A DNA stretch of 64,000 nt, from contig JAHLJT010000631.1 of assembly GCA_031308135.1 (NCBI GenBank), positions 266,586,948 to 266,650,947 on the forward strand, read 5' to 3'. Below are positions 43,938 to 54,390 of the stretch, in pieces (positions within the stretch are counted from its first letter, which is position 1; every line of letters starts with the position of its first letter). This DNA comes from Acheta domesticus. Lineage: Eukaryota > Arthropoda > Insecta > Orthoptera > Gryllidae. The position numbers and the translations under genes were made by a program. The notes beneath the pieces were generated by a model, which saw only the letters and a list, made by a program, of their open reading frames with translations, was not told the DNA's origin and searched no databases.

Positions 43938-44890
43938 GTATATATCTCTTGTCGCATGCACGATCACGAAACGTGTTTGCAAGGCGCACGCCTCAAATTC
44001 CACAGGAGCGAGCGCTACAGCAATCGCAGAAGCGATCCTGGCGTCAGATTGCGGCACTTTGCTACCAAGTAAGGAAGGGGGTCGTGACGTGCGCCGGGCC
44101 CGTCGGAGAGGGAGCGAGGAGAACCGCCCCGACGTGGAGGAGAAAATACGCATAAATACCGCGGAAAACGGAATGCGGGCCTTCTCGATTGTCCGCCTCG
44201 TGATCGCCAGCATCTTGTTCGCTAGCGAATTACCCAGTAGCACTAGACCGTTCGTGCCTGTGACTAGCGCTGGGCCGCAAGTGATTGGCAGCCCAGGCGA
44301 ATACCGGCGAAAGTTTCATTCAATAGTGTCGCGAAGCTGACTAGTCTACGAAAAAGTGCCTTTCGAACTTTGTATGAGAGTTCAAATGTTAGTAAAGCTA
44401 CTTAAAACATTTAATTAGTAGACAGTGTTTGATAATTCCCACGAGAGTTGAATAATTAGCGCAGCAGAAAGACTTATTGCTCCAACGTTGCCTAAGAGCG
44501 CTGCACCGTACGCCCATAGACTTTTAAAACGCATAATTGCGTCATGGTCTGTAAATCCACAAAGGCGTATCGTCGGTACAAGGACAAGAAGAGAGAAGTA
44601 GAGGACAGTGAAGCGCCGTCGAGGAGAAAGAAGAGGGATAACGGCAAGATCAACGCAGTCACCGCTTGCGAGGTGAACGCCGGTAACGCTGCCGCCGCCG
44701 CCGCCGTTATCGCTACCATCGAGTACCCGGACTACCTCGCTGACAACCGCCCGCAAGGCCGCTACTGCCACCGCCGCCGCTGCTCCGCAGCTGCGTGGCG
44801 AAATCCATTGCGAGGTCAGGTAACCTACGGTGCCGAACCAGGTGGAGAGACGTTGGGATAGGCCAGCATTTGTGCTGCACATTCACGACG
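43938..44890. other. GC-rich block with uncharacterised ORFs
   Basis: The plus-strand ORF 43885-44340 (151 codons) and minus-strand ORF 44415-44882 (155 codons) are long for the composition but share no domain that I recognise. The minus ORF ends with a hydrophobic segment, LWAYGAALLGNVGAISLSAA, and includes a (GCC)n-encoded Ala run. An acceptor-like GGATTTACAG precedes a Met 39 codons from its end, so the last part could be a small exon. High GC and overlapping frames could equally mark a CpG-rich retroelement leader. Function unknown. Confidence 0.25.
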
Positions 44891-45285
44891 CCGTCGGTAT
44901 TAAATGGTTTAGTTGAACGTAGATAAGGGAAAGAATTTTACTAGCCATTCAAGTCAATAAAATAATATTTTTTTACTAATGCCTTGAAAAGTAATAATGA
45001 TGTCATTATTGTGAATGTGCAATGTGTGTGTAAAAGAGGGAAAAGAAAAGGGGAATTTGTGAATGTTTAAAACCAGGTCACAATGTGATAAATATTAAGA
45101 ATTTTACGAAAGAGAAATGTTCATATAATTTGTTGTAAAAGGAAAAGTTCAGTAGTCAGAAGGATTGGTACGACTGTACACAAGCATCAGCATTTACATA
45201 AAGTAAAAGTGTAGTACCAGCATATTTAATTCAATTATATCATTCGTAAATCGGATGCATGCTAGTAAAACCGAGAAAGGTCATA
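44891..45285. other. AT-rich spacer, nothing recognised
   Basis: No frames, ends or repeats that I can support. Confidence 0.35.
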
Positions 45286-45287
45286 TT

Positions 45288-45985
45288 TTTTACTTTCTCG
45301 CCTTACGAATACTTCGTAAGAAGAGAAAGTTATCTAATCGTGAGCCGGAAAACGGCTAATTTTCGTCAGAAAAACTCTTATAGCTGGAGTCTGGTAAGAA
45401 AAAAGTGGATAAAACCTGTTGCTAAATTGTAGGATGAAAAATCCTCTGCCTTCCTATATTCGTTGATATCCCCAATTATTCGAAAATTGCAAAAACCTTT
45501 TAAAACATGCAAAATTGAAGATAGAGATTTTTACCTTAAACAAAGTCGATTGTACAAAATTAGCAGTTTAAATAAGGTCATGAACCATTTTTTGAAAAAA
45601 CGAGCAATTTTTGCAAAAATTGCGATTCAAATTTACAAAAAAATGTTTCTCAAAAACCGCTCAAAATTTTCTTTAATTTTTTGTATTATTTAAATTATGA
45701 CGATAAAAAATATGGCCCTAGTCCTACGTTTGGGAAATACTTGGTTTTTGAGAATTGCAAAAAAATATTTTTTAAACTACAAAATTGTAGATAGCGATTT
45801 TTACATCAAACAAAGTCTCTTGTACAAAATTAGATCTTTTAAAAAGGTAATATAAAATTATCTAAAAAAGCGAGTCGTTTTTGCGTAATCTTTGCTTCAA
45901 AATTACAAAAAGTGATTTCTCAAAAACCGCTCCAAATTTTTTTCTTTAAATTTTCCCCACGTGTGTAATAATGGACGGTAAATAA
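45288..45985 (-). repeat. Hairpin-ended repeat family, minus copy, TTTCTC subtype
   Basis: Opens with the clearest hairpin of the second subtype: ACTTTCTCGCCTTACGAATA then CTTCGTAAGAAGAGAAAGT, a stem that pairs CTTACGAA with TTCGTAAG and TTTCTC with GAGAAA. Two internal modules with CTCAAAAACCGCTCCAAATT-type words follow. About 300 bases near the middle are duplicated (CAAAATTGAAGATAGAGATT and CAAAATTGTAGATAGCGATT). Confidence 0.78.
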
Positions 45986-45989
45986 ATAC

Positions 45990-46795
45990 ATAAACTAGTG
46001 CTGCTATAGAATGGCACAGACTTTCTCGCAGAACTTAGTTTTCTAATCTCTATAGTGTGAACCAGTTTTTTATGAATGATAATCTTCATAGATATCTTCT
46101 TTGGACGCCCAAAGGACATTTCGTTTCACATTCTCTAGATTTTAATGCTAATGCTAGAAATGAAACCTAGTAGCTTCCTAATGCTACAAATGAAACCACC
46201 ATACGCTATTACTATTATACAAGTGTAAACGTCATGCAGTCGTTTTGGTCGCAGTCGTTAATCAGCCAGAATTTGCACAGCTTTTTGGAGGGAAGCTACG
46301 CCTGTTCGAGTCCTGGTTGGGGCATATTATTTGTCAAAATTTTCTATTGTCACAGGAAATAATTGAAATTACTAAAATCTTTATTGAAAACCATGTGAAG
46401 CCATTTGAATCACAATTATAGATAATTACGATAAATGAACTCGAAGTGTGTGTATATATTTTTCGAGTTTTTAACATTCAACAATTTTGCACGTCTCTTG
46501 TTAGATTTGTAAATCGTATTTTACCATCGTATCAATTGTTTGTTTATCATGCATTTACCATTTTATAGCTCGGTTCGATTATTTTTATGGCTCTGTTCGA
46601 CCAATAAGGTGCTAGTTTGGCGTAGTGGTATAAGTGTCGGTTTGTTAACTTTGAGGATCGGATTTCGGGCCTGGGAACGGAAAAATATTTCTGGTAGAAA
46701 CCACTTTTCCTGGTATATGAAGTAGTGGAGTAGCATTTAGGACCGTATAGAAGCAGTGCGAGAAAGTCTGTGCGTTGGAGGCACCACTAGTTTTT
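45990..46795. mobile_element. TIR element using the hairpin family's left end twice
   Basis: The left end AAACTAGTGCTGCTATAGAA then TGGCACAGACTTTCTCGCA is mirrored at 46758-46795 by TGCGAGAAAGTCTGTGCG then AGGCACCACTAGTTTTT. The same terminal sequence thus faces inward from both sides over about 800 bp. The interior is unrelated to the modular repeat. No transposase frame. It may be a separate non-autonomous element sharing ends, or two half-copies meeting head to head. Confidence 0.6.
46612..46690 (+). repeat. Weak tRNA-like head
   Basis: TTTGGCGTAGTGGTATAAGT (A-box-like) and GGATCGGATTTCGGGCC (poor B box) at tRNA-like spacing. Probably SINE-derived; too divergent to be a tRNA gene. Confidence 0.3.
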
Positions 46796-46856
46796 CATTG
46801 TTTTTCTGAGTCCACAGAAATTTGTACAGTGTTGATTTCAGACCATTAAAATTCAT

Positions 46857-47012
46857 GTGTTTTGTTTCATTCTATTTATCTGTGTGTGTTTAGATATTCC
46901 TTATTACCAAAAAAGATCCCACTGCCCTGAGGTAATAGAAAGCTCGCTTGCGATAATTCATTCTGCGTATCGCCCATTTTGTGATATTATTGCATATGGG
47001 AGTAACGTTAGA

Positions 47013-47050
<38 letters not shown>
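46857..47050 (+). repeat. Shared repeat terminus with AAAGATCCCACTG motif, then (TA)n
   Basis: CCAAAAAAGATCCCACTGCC, CTGAGGTAATAGAAAGCTCG match 2411 and 56793. The segment ends GTAACGTTAGAATACA directly against a TA microsatellite (47018-47049), as the copy ending at 56932 does. Confidence 0.5.
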
Positions 47051-47052
<2 letters not shown>

Positions 47053-47189
47053 CCATAAAAATCAATATAAATCATATATATATTATATATATGAGAGAGA
47101 GTGAGAGAGTTTATATAGCCTTCTCGGCTATTTTTTACATAAAATACATATTTACATACATTGCTTACATCTATAAGTATACTCTATTA

Positions 47190-48690
47190 ACTATTTAGAA
47201 AATTAATTTTCTACTTTTATGTGTTTTATAATTTTTCTTTTTAAATTCGTTAATTTGTTCACAATTTTTTTTATTTCTTACGGTAATTTATTATATAATT
47301 CAATTCCTTTGTCAAATAGTCCATTTTTCCCTGCACAGTTTTACTAAAATAAATTACTAAATGTTGTGCTTATCTTGTTTCCCTTGTTTTATCTTTCACT
47401 CTTTGTATTTTGTTTACTAAATCTCCTGTTATACAGATCTCAACTAATTTAAAGATAAAAATTAGTGTCTTGTACTGAATTCTCTCTTTTATTGACATGA
47501 ATTGTAGAGTATCTAGCATGTCTACCACTGAAGTGTATCTAGTGCATTGAATTATTACCCTCATGGCACCATTTTGTTGTATCTAAAGTTTTTTAATTTC
47601 ACTTCTTTGGGGTCCAACTAGTATTTTTGCACAGTAATCAAAATGTGGTGCAATTATGGATTTATAAATCAAACATCATTTATAGCCATTTTATATTGCC
47701 CAATTCTGTTTAACATATTAAATTTTTTCCGTTTTCTTTATTATATATTCTTTATAATCTTTGAAATTTAATTTACTATATATAATTTCTCCCAAATATT
47801 TCATTTTGTATACCCGTTGTATTTCCTTTAAATCAGTTGTGAATAATTTTGTTTGTCTTTCTTTTATGTTCCTTCGCCTATGTAAAATCATAAATTTTCT
47901 CTTTTCCATATTCATTATTAATTTTTTTACCCTTAAACATTCTTGAACTGCAATAAATACACTCTGCAGTTTAAATTCAATTTCCGCTTCTGTTTCTCCA
48001 ATTGCATACAATAACGTGTCATCAGCAAATAATTGAATTTAACAATATTTTCCAAATAAGTTTATCATATACTTGATTAAGTTATTTAAGTGCATTATAA
48101 ACAATATTGGCGGACCCTTGCGGAACACCTAAATCTACGCTAATTGCCTTTGATATATTATTCTATTTTACTTTTTGCTTCTCAATTTACAAGATACGAA
48201 ATAAACCACTTGTGAACGTCATCTTTGATACCGTATTAGTCAATCAGCATTGTCCTGTCAATAGTTTTCAGTGTCCTCTTGAGATCCAAGAAGATAACTC
48301 CTGCTTTCTTTCCTGCATCAATATGAATTTTCCAATCGTCTAAGATTGCTTGTATCGCAGTTTCACAGGATTGTTTTTTCTCTGAATCCTGATTGTTCAT
48401 TTCTTATAATTTTGTTTCTTTCAATATACTCATTTAACTACTTCTTTACTATTTCTCCTTATATTTTTTCATAGGTGGGTAGTTTACTTATTGGCCTAAA
48501 TTCAGCTGATTTCTTTGTGTTTGCCACTTTTGGAATTGGTATTACGGTGGAAGTTTTTCATGATTCCGAAAATATCCCTTTTTCTAATTAATTATTTATT
48601 ATTTTCAATAATACTGCTTTTAATATTTCGGAATTTTCTTTTACCATTTTTGTCGTAACACCCTCGTCGGTTCCTTTTATGTTTGTTAGT
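47190..48690 (-). pseudogene. Degenerate LINE (CR1/Jockey-like reverse transcriptase)
   Basis: Minus-strand remnants follow in the correct order, broken by many stops and frameshifts. VIPIPKVANTKKSAEFRPIS and KLPTYEKI lie around 48470-48560. SCETAIQAILDDWKIHIDAG and AGVIFLDLKRTLKTIDR (the first catalytic block) span 48270-48400. GVPQGS lies near 48120 and LFADDTLLYAI (the catalytic FADD box) at 48005-48040, followed by YKMKYLGEIIYSKLNFKDY at 47750-47830. The C-terminal MLDTLQFMSIKERIQYKTLI lies in 47370-47564. A nearly full RT region is present but dead. Codon use is extremely AT-rich. Confidence 0.8.
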
Positions 48691-48713
48691 CCAAAGATAA
48701 TACTACTACTAAT

Positions 48714-48741
48714 ATGACTTCTGACTCAACCTTCGTGTGTG

Positions 48742-48802
<61 letters not shown>

Positions 48803-48824
48803 CGAGGGTTGAGTCACAAGTCAT
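48714..48824. repeat. Two mariner-type ends facing away across a (TA)n tract
   Basis: ATGACTTCTGACTCAACCTTCGTG (48714-48737, quoted as ATGACTTCTGACTCAACC plus TTCGTG) is the inverse of TACGAGGGTTGAGTCACAAG, TCAT at 48801-48824. About 50 bases of (TA)n lie between. The outer end of one mariner-like element and the start of another thus form a long palindrome. Confidence 0.75.
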
Positions 48825-48892
48825 GGTAACTATTTTTTTGTGAGACTATGAGTAGGGGTGTAAAATTTCGAATATACACATGAAATGACAAG

Positions 48893-49346
48893 GTGTAATG
48901 AGTCAACGCCGGCCTGGGCCTCTGGCCGCTTCCGCTGTTACTCCGCCCGGGCCGAGCAGGCATGTCGCTCGCCACCCCCGCTGCCGGAGGGATGGACTGA
49001 CCCGGCAGTACATAAAGGCGGCCACCGAGGGTGTCACTTGTGTACCGTTCTTCGTGAGCATGGCAGTGATCGCCGGCGTCCCCACTCTACGGTTGCCCTC
49101 GGGTTCACCAAGGCGGGAGTCGACTCAGACCGAACCGAGCGACCCTCCGCCAGCCTATCTGCCTTCGCTACCACCTTGGCTGCCGCCACCGCTGCCTCCC
49201 ACCTTTCCCCCACCCTCCTCATGCCAAAGACCGACTGATTGCTGGACTGCGTAGCCTCTGTCAGGATGTGGCAGTGTACTTGCAACGAGGGCTTGTAATA
49301 AACCACTGTTTATAGCCAACCCGGTGTTCATCTTTCTCCCGTCACA
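48893..49346 (+). repeat. Solo LTR candidate
   Basis: The GC-rich body has ACATAAAGGCGGCC (TATA-like, 49010) and, near the end, TGTAATAAACCACTG (AATAAA, 49296), then CCGGTGTTCATCTTTCTCCC GTCACA. TGTAATGAGTCA at 48893 and CGTCACA at 49340-49346 give TG...CA ends. No target duplication was confirmed. Frames here run on both strands without domain. Confidence 0.45.
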
Positions 49347-50418
49347 TACTCCCTCTCATCTATGTCCTGACGACAAAGGTACAAACTAAGTGCTTAGATA
49401 TTTATCAACACACAAAAATTGAATTTATCGTATTTATTAAGGTATTTGAAATGACCGTACTCGTTTCATGTTCTGAGGCATATTAGAGAAAACGACTTCG
49501 CAAATTCAAAAAGAACCCGTTGTTCAATCTCGCGAACAATTACAAGGAAACTCGCCAGCAGGGTGCAGCCTCAAATTGTCTTTCCCCCGCGCGGCCAGCA
49601 TTCTTCGGCTGCCCCACCTTCGAAGTTTCTCACGGCTCTAGCACGTTTATACAAAAACATAAGAAATGAAACACAGATGTTCAGGGAACAAACGACTCTC
49701 GTTGAGCCCTCTGGCCGCAAGCGCCGAACCGCCGCGTACTTACTGTAAGCCGGGGAAAGGGCGGCAGGCTCGGCCTCCCCCGGCGGGCGCGCGGCCCTCA
49801 AGCCATTAGCCTTTTACCTGCTTTTCTCAGACTTCGGCGGCCAGACATATTTACAAACATTCCAGATATCGCTACGTGCCTCCCGCCCCAATACAGGCGT
49901 TAGAATTCGCCGACAACGAACGCATCTGCTAGGCAGCCGCGTCCGCGCCCGCGACCGCGACCGCGCCCGCCTCACCGCCCCTTTCTCTCAACCAGCATCG
50001 CGGTTCCCGTGAGAAAATACCAAACCTTGCTAATGAGATGCAGCCATCGCGGGCACAGCCAGTGCCATCACAAGTCACGTGACACGCTTCAAAACATAAC
50101 AACGAATAGCGAGCATTTCTTGTGGCACACTACGTCTCACTGTACTTCATAGGCTAGCTGCAATTGTCACGTGACTCTTCCCCCTCTGCACTCAGAAACA
50201 TACGTTCAAATAAATACGGCAACTTCGCTCCCACGCGCCACTGTTATGTCGAACTATCAGTCAAACTCTGCTATGTCAAACTTCTGAGTCATTTCTACTC
50301 TGCTGCTACTACGCAGGCACTTCTAAGTCAAACTACTGTACTGCTGCTACAATTACTGCTCTGTTCACTACTATGTGAAACTACGCAGTCACACTTCTAC
50401 GTCAAAACTCTACTACTG
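49347..50418. other. GC-rich non-genic DNA
   Basis: Includes CGCGACCGCGACCGCGCC-type words at 49940-49980. Overlapping open frames on both strands reflect composition. No domain recognised. Confidence 0.35.
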
Positions 50419-50630
50419 CGCAGTCACTCTTCAGTCAATCTCACTGCTACTATTACGCAGTCACTCTTCAGTCAATCTCACTGCTACTATTACGCAGTCA
50501 CTCTTCAGTCAATCTCACTGCTACTATTACGCAGTCACTCTTCAATCTCACTGCTACTATTACGCAGTCACTCTTCAGTCAATCTCACTGCTACTTCTAC
50601 GCAGTCACTCTACGTCAAACTACTATTACT
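50419..50630. repeat. 37-bp tandem array, about 5.5 units
   Basis: Units start CGCAGTCACTCTTCAGTCAA at 50419, 50456, 50493, 50530, 50563 and 50600. The unit at 50530 lacks AGTC (33 bp) and the last diverges. Because 37 is not a multiple of three, the open frames of 136 and 182 codons across it read different peptides from successive units. They are therefore not protein repeats. Confidence 0.9.
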
Positions 50631-51520
50631 GCTGCTACAACTACTACTCTACTCGTCGAACAGCCTGCGAACGAGTCAGCTGTCCTTGCTCTGCCTATCA
50701 AGGCTCCGGTAGTCAATCGGCGCGGCCAGCAGGCCGCGATCAACAGTACGGGCCGCTCCAGCACGCGAGTACGCGCCCATGGTGACATCCAGCCTACCAG
50801 CCGAAACATCCGCAGCCCATTTCTACGGACGGCACGCACACACTCAGCCGTCTGACCTGGGTTGGTGCTTGCTCTACTCTCATCAATCTGTAAGTGTAAA
50901 CTTCAAGCAAGAAGAAACTTTAATCATAAACATTCATTGGTCCTCCGGCTTACTGTCTAACTACTTACTTGTTAAACTAATCAATATTTCAAGCATTAAA
51001 TTTAATTTATTCACAAGTGCATTGCCTTTCATTTGCCCCTGAGAAACAATCCCCTGAAACCTGATCTGACCCTGTATGTAGTCGCTTCGCAGAACGGACC
51101 TCACACCGCGCTGCATCCACTACACCCGTTCTGAAGGCCTGATTTGGTAGATGCTCGATTACCGCACATCACATTGATCCGTTCACTCACAGGTCGTCAC
51201 TGCGTTGCTGATCACTGGATGCTGCGCACCTTTGCAGAAACTTTCCTGCGCTTCTCGCGGCTGTCCGGTGTGGAAGGGCATTATTCCATGAGCTTCCTCC
51301 AATTTCTTGTGACATTCTCGGGCATTTATTTCACCATGAACGTGTCTCGTGGAGTAAGAGTGGTATTGGAAACGTTACATTCACCTGGGACGGCGGTAGA
51401 TGGACAACTGATTTCAAGTTGCTCTCTTTACTAATAGAAACACTTGCAGAGCTATCTGTTGATGTAAACACACCCTACTGCAGCATTTCTTTCAAGATAA
51501 AAATGAAATTTTGCGAGCCG
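50631..51520. other. Mixed GC-rich and AT-rich DNA inside the mariner-ended block
   Basis: The 51144-51434 frame has no domain on the plus strand. I could not establish that any part is mariner transposase. Nothing else recognised. Confidence 0.3.
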
Positions 51521-51797
51521 ATAACATTTATTTCAGAAAACAAATAGTTTCCATAACTTCTGCTCCAACCCTCGTACATATATATTGAAACGTACCGGTT
51601 TCTCGGTAGAATCCAGCAATAATCATGTAATGGTAAAAGGGGACAGATGATCTTGTTCGTGAATGGGCCTGGTGTACTTACCATATTCAATGGAAAGGCA
51701 CAGTTTCAATACATGACATGACACACTTTATTTAAAAAACACAGAAGAAAACGACAACTCCAAACACTTGTATCTCTAATTATACTTAACTCCTGAC

Positions 51798-53933
51798 ATG
51801 TGCACAGGGCAATTTATTGTTTCCCTCAGCCAACCCATGACAACTCATTCTAAGCTAATATTCTTTCCAATTCTATGTTATACCCTAGCCCACTTTCTTA
51901 CACCTCTTATATATCTCAAGAAAGCAAATGTAAGCGGGCTTCAAGGTTTCTTTAGGGAACAATATGACCGCTTTCTAAGAACAGAGGGCGGTATGGAAGA
52001 AATATGGGGCGTATTTAAAGATATTATATACGAAGCTTTGCAAAAGTTTGTTCCGTGCGAAATTCTAAAAAATAATCCGGATCCAGAATACTACAATGCA
52101 AAAATTAGGAGAATGAAGAGGATAACGAGAAAGGCATTTAAGAACAGAAAGCGCAGTAGCGAGCATATGACTATTTTTCGAAATCATTCAAAAGAATTGG
52201 AGCGCGAAAAGAAAATTGCTCAGGAGGCATATTTAAAGAATATTCTAGATGGGAAGGGAAATAACTGGACAGGCTTTTATAAATACGTTTGTAGAAGGAA
52301 AGGAAATAAAGAGGATATACCAGTTATTCTCGAAAATGGAAACACGCTAATTACTGACAATCGGGCAAAAGCGGATGCATTTAATAAGTATTTTAGTTCT
52401 GTTTTCAAAAATAGTACGGACCATACATTTATTCAAGGGCCTTCGGTTGCGAATCAGTTTAATATTGAAGTAAACGTTCTATTGAATAAAGTAAAGTCTT
52501 TGAAAAATGGTAAGTCAAGGGGTCCAGACGACATTTCTACGGATTTAATTAAACTAGCAGGAAAGGCAATATTACCGTACCTAATTAGAATTTTTCACGT
52601 GTCTTTGAATAATTCAAAAGTACCGGAAGATTGGAAATTAGCCTCTGTCGTACCAATTTTTAAAAGTGGTGACAAAACTAAATTATGCAATTATAGGCCG
52701 GTAAGTCTTACGTCAGTGGTCTGCAAGCTTATGGAGCATCTAGTTGGGAGTTACATTAAGAAAGAATGGGAAATTAAAAAATGGCTCTACGATGGGCAAC
52801 ACGGGTTCAGGGGTGGTTACTCATGCGAAAGTCAGGTAGTCACGCTATTTCAGGATCTAGCAGATGAAATTGACGCGGGCGGGACAGTAGACGCAGTAGT
52901 TATAGATTTTACTAAAGCATTTGATGTCGTTCCACACAATCGGCTTGTACAGAAATTAATGAATTCAGGCATAGATCCCAGGGTGGTGGCGTGGATTAGC
53001 GAGTTTCTGCGAGATAGAAAACAGAAAGTCCGAATTGGGCAAGAGTTATCTTCCGGGGCAAGCGTTACGTCAGGAATACCGCAGGGGAGTGTCATTGGAC
53101 CCCTTCTATTTCTAGCTTTCGTCAATGATCTGCCGGCGCAATTAACCTCAAATGTTCGGCTATTTGCAGACGATTGCATAGTATATCGTAGTATTAATTC
53201 GAAAAGAGATGAAGAAATACTGCAAAGGGACCTTGATGCGTTATATTACTGGGCGGAAAATATTGGAATGTCCATAAATAGCTCTAAAAGTAAATCCATC
53301 ACTTTTGGCAGGGGTCTTAATTACAGTGAAACACATTACCGTTTAAATAATGACATTATTCCGAGAGATTCCTCGTGCAAGTACCTAGGAATTCATTTCG
53401 ATAGTAAATTAAGTTGGAAAAAACACGTAGATTTTGTTGTAGGGAAAGCCTGGAGATCTCTTCACTTTGTAATGCGCATCCTAAAAAAGAATACGGCAAA
53501 CGCGAAGGAAATTGCTTATTTATCTCTTGTTCGTCCAATAATAGAATATGGAACAATTTGTTGGGATCCGCACAAGATTATGCAGTGCAAACACTTGGAA
53601 AGGATTCAGCATAGGGCAGCTAAATTTACTTTCAGGGACAAGAAAACGGCAGGGTGGGATTCACTCAAAAACAGGCTATCAGTAGCAAGACTCTGCGCCT
53701 TCTATAAAGCTTATAATGGTCATCCAGCTTGGAAAGAAATTAATCGGCGGCTATGTATTCCTACATACATCAGTAGAGTAGATCACAGGCACAAAATAAA
53801 TTTAAGACAGCAGAGAACGGATGTCGGGAAATTTTCTTTTACAAATCGAACGATTACGGAATGGAATAGATTGCCTGCAAAAACCTTTGAACCCTTTCCT
53901 CAAAGCGTTCAACAGTATATGAAATTAATTTAG
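51798..53933 (+). CDS. LINE reverse transcriptase ORF, open for 711 codons
   Basis: Reverse transcriptase of a CR1/L2-like non-LTR retrotransposon, which would copy element RNA at a chromosomal nick. Motifs by residue: linker PDPEYYNAKIRRMKR 95-109; NYRPVSLTS 298-306; QHGFRGGYSCESQ 334-346; VIDFTKAFD 368-376 (first catalytic Asp); SGIPQGSVIGPLLF 425-438; FADD 456-459 (catalytic Asp pair); KYLGIHFDSKLSWKKHV 528-544. After this come the thumb and C-terminal region to residue 711. The first 40 or so residues are flanking sequence, so the ATG at 51798 is probably fortuitous. No endonuclease. No stop or frameshift across 2 kb, unlike every other LINE here, so a young insertion. It lies inside the putative sugar porter intron, same strand. 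Confidence 0.85.
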   Translation: MCTGQFIVSLSQPMTTHSKLIFFPILCYTLAHFLTPLIYLKKANVSGLQGFFREQYDRFLRTEGGMEEIWGVFKDIIYEALQKFVPCEILKNNPDPEYYNAKIRRMKRITRKAFKNRKRSSEHMTIFRNHSKELEREKKIAQEAYLKNILDGKGNNWTGFYKYVCRRKGNKEDIPVILENGNTLITDNRAKADAFNKYFSSVFKNSTDHTFIQGPSVANQFNIEVNVLLNKVKSLKNGKSRGPDDISTDLIKLAGKAILPYLIRIFHVSLNNSKVPEDWKLASVVPIFKSGDKTKLCNYRPVSLTSVVCKLMEHLVGSYIKKEWEIKKWLYDGQHGFRGGYSCESQVVTLFQDLADEIDAGGTVDAVVIDFTKAFDVVPHNRLVQKLMNSGIDPRVVAWISEFLRDRKQKVRIGQELSSGASVTSGIPQGSVIGPLLFLAFVNDLPAQLTSNVRLFADDCIVYRSINSKRDEEILQRDLDALYYWAENIGMSINSSKSKSITFGRGLNYSETHYRLNNDIIPRDSSCKYLGIHFDSKLSWKKHVDFVVGKAWRSLHFVMRILKKNTANAKEIAYLSLVRPIIEYGTICWDPHKIMQCKHLERIQHRAAKFTFRDKKTAGWDSLKNRLSVARLCAFYKAYNGHPAWKEINRRLCIPTYISRVDHRHKINLRQQRTDVGKFSFTNRTITEWNRLPAKTFEPFPQSVQQYMKLI

Positions 53934-54238
53934 GGTATTATTAAGTAAATGAGGGAGAATAATGGGTTATATAGCAATGCATAAGTGTTTTATTGTGAAG
54001 TGAGGTGTAGTGCAGTGTATAGCAGAGAAATAAAGAAGGAAATGTTTTCAGGTCTTAGTGAAGTGAAGTGCAGTGAAGTGCAGTGTGATACTAGTGCAGT
54101 GTGTGTGTGTGTGTGTTTTCTCTCTTAATGTGATTTAATGTTTTATGAATCAGTCAGTTTTTATATTATCATTATTTTACCATTATTATTACTACAATTA
54201 GTATATAATTTGCTAGTTATATTACCTTATTCTTATTG

Positions 54239-54280
<42 letters not shown>

Positions 54281-54390
54281 GTGGTATTAGTGTTCTATAT
54301 TACTGAAAGCTGTGTATATTTATGTTTTTGTAATTAGCTGCCACCGGGTTATGCCCAATTGCAGTTTAAATAAATCTAATCTAATCTAAA
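51906..54390 (+). mobile_element. 5'-truncated LINE of the CR1/L2 type with AATCT tail
   Basis: The reverse transcriptase frame (51798-53933) is followed by about 450 bases of 3' untranslated sequence and ends in a short tandem tail, TCTAATCTAATCTAA, at 54374-54388, as CR1/L2-type LINEs do. LINE homology in the frame begins near 51917 (LKKAN); the endonuclease domain is absent, so the insertion is 5' truncated. An (ATT)n run lies in the 3' region (54238-54283). Confidence 0.75.
54238..54283. repeat. (ATT)n microsatellite
   Basis: Pure TTATTA trinucleotide run in the LINE 3' region. Confidence 0.95.

Larger units (their letters stand above)
48801..51576. mobile_element. Mariner-like ends enclosing a 2.7-kb composite interior
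   Basis: The left end TACGAGGGTTGAGTCACAAG, TCATGGTAACTATTTTTTTG pairs with the right end read inward from 51576: TACGAGGGTTGGAGCAGAAG, TTATGGAAACTATTTGTTTT. TA is present at both boundaries. The interior is too GC-rich and heterogeneous for one mariner. It holds an LTR-like block, a 37-bp tandem array and unassigned GC-rich DNA. Later insertions into a mariner-like element are the simplest explanation. No catalytic transposase frame remains. Confidence 0.55.

Noticed and set aside
50164..50785. 182- and 136-codon frames over the 37-bp array
   Set aside because: The unit length is not a multiple of three, so the repeat is nucleotide-level. No domain and no start context.
51144..51434. Mariner transposase on the minus strand
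   Set aside because: A few residues looked suggestive in one frame, but no continuous motif or catalytic Asp could be placed.
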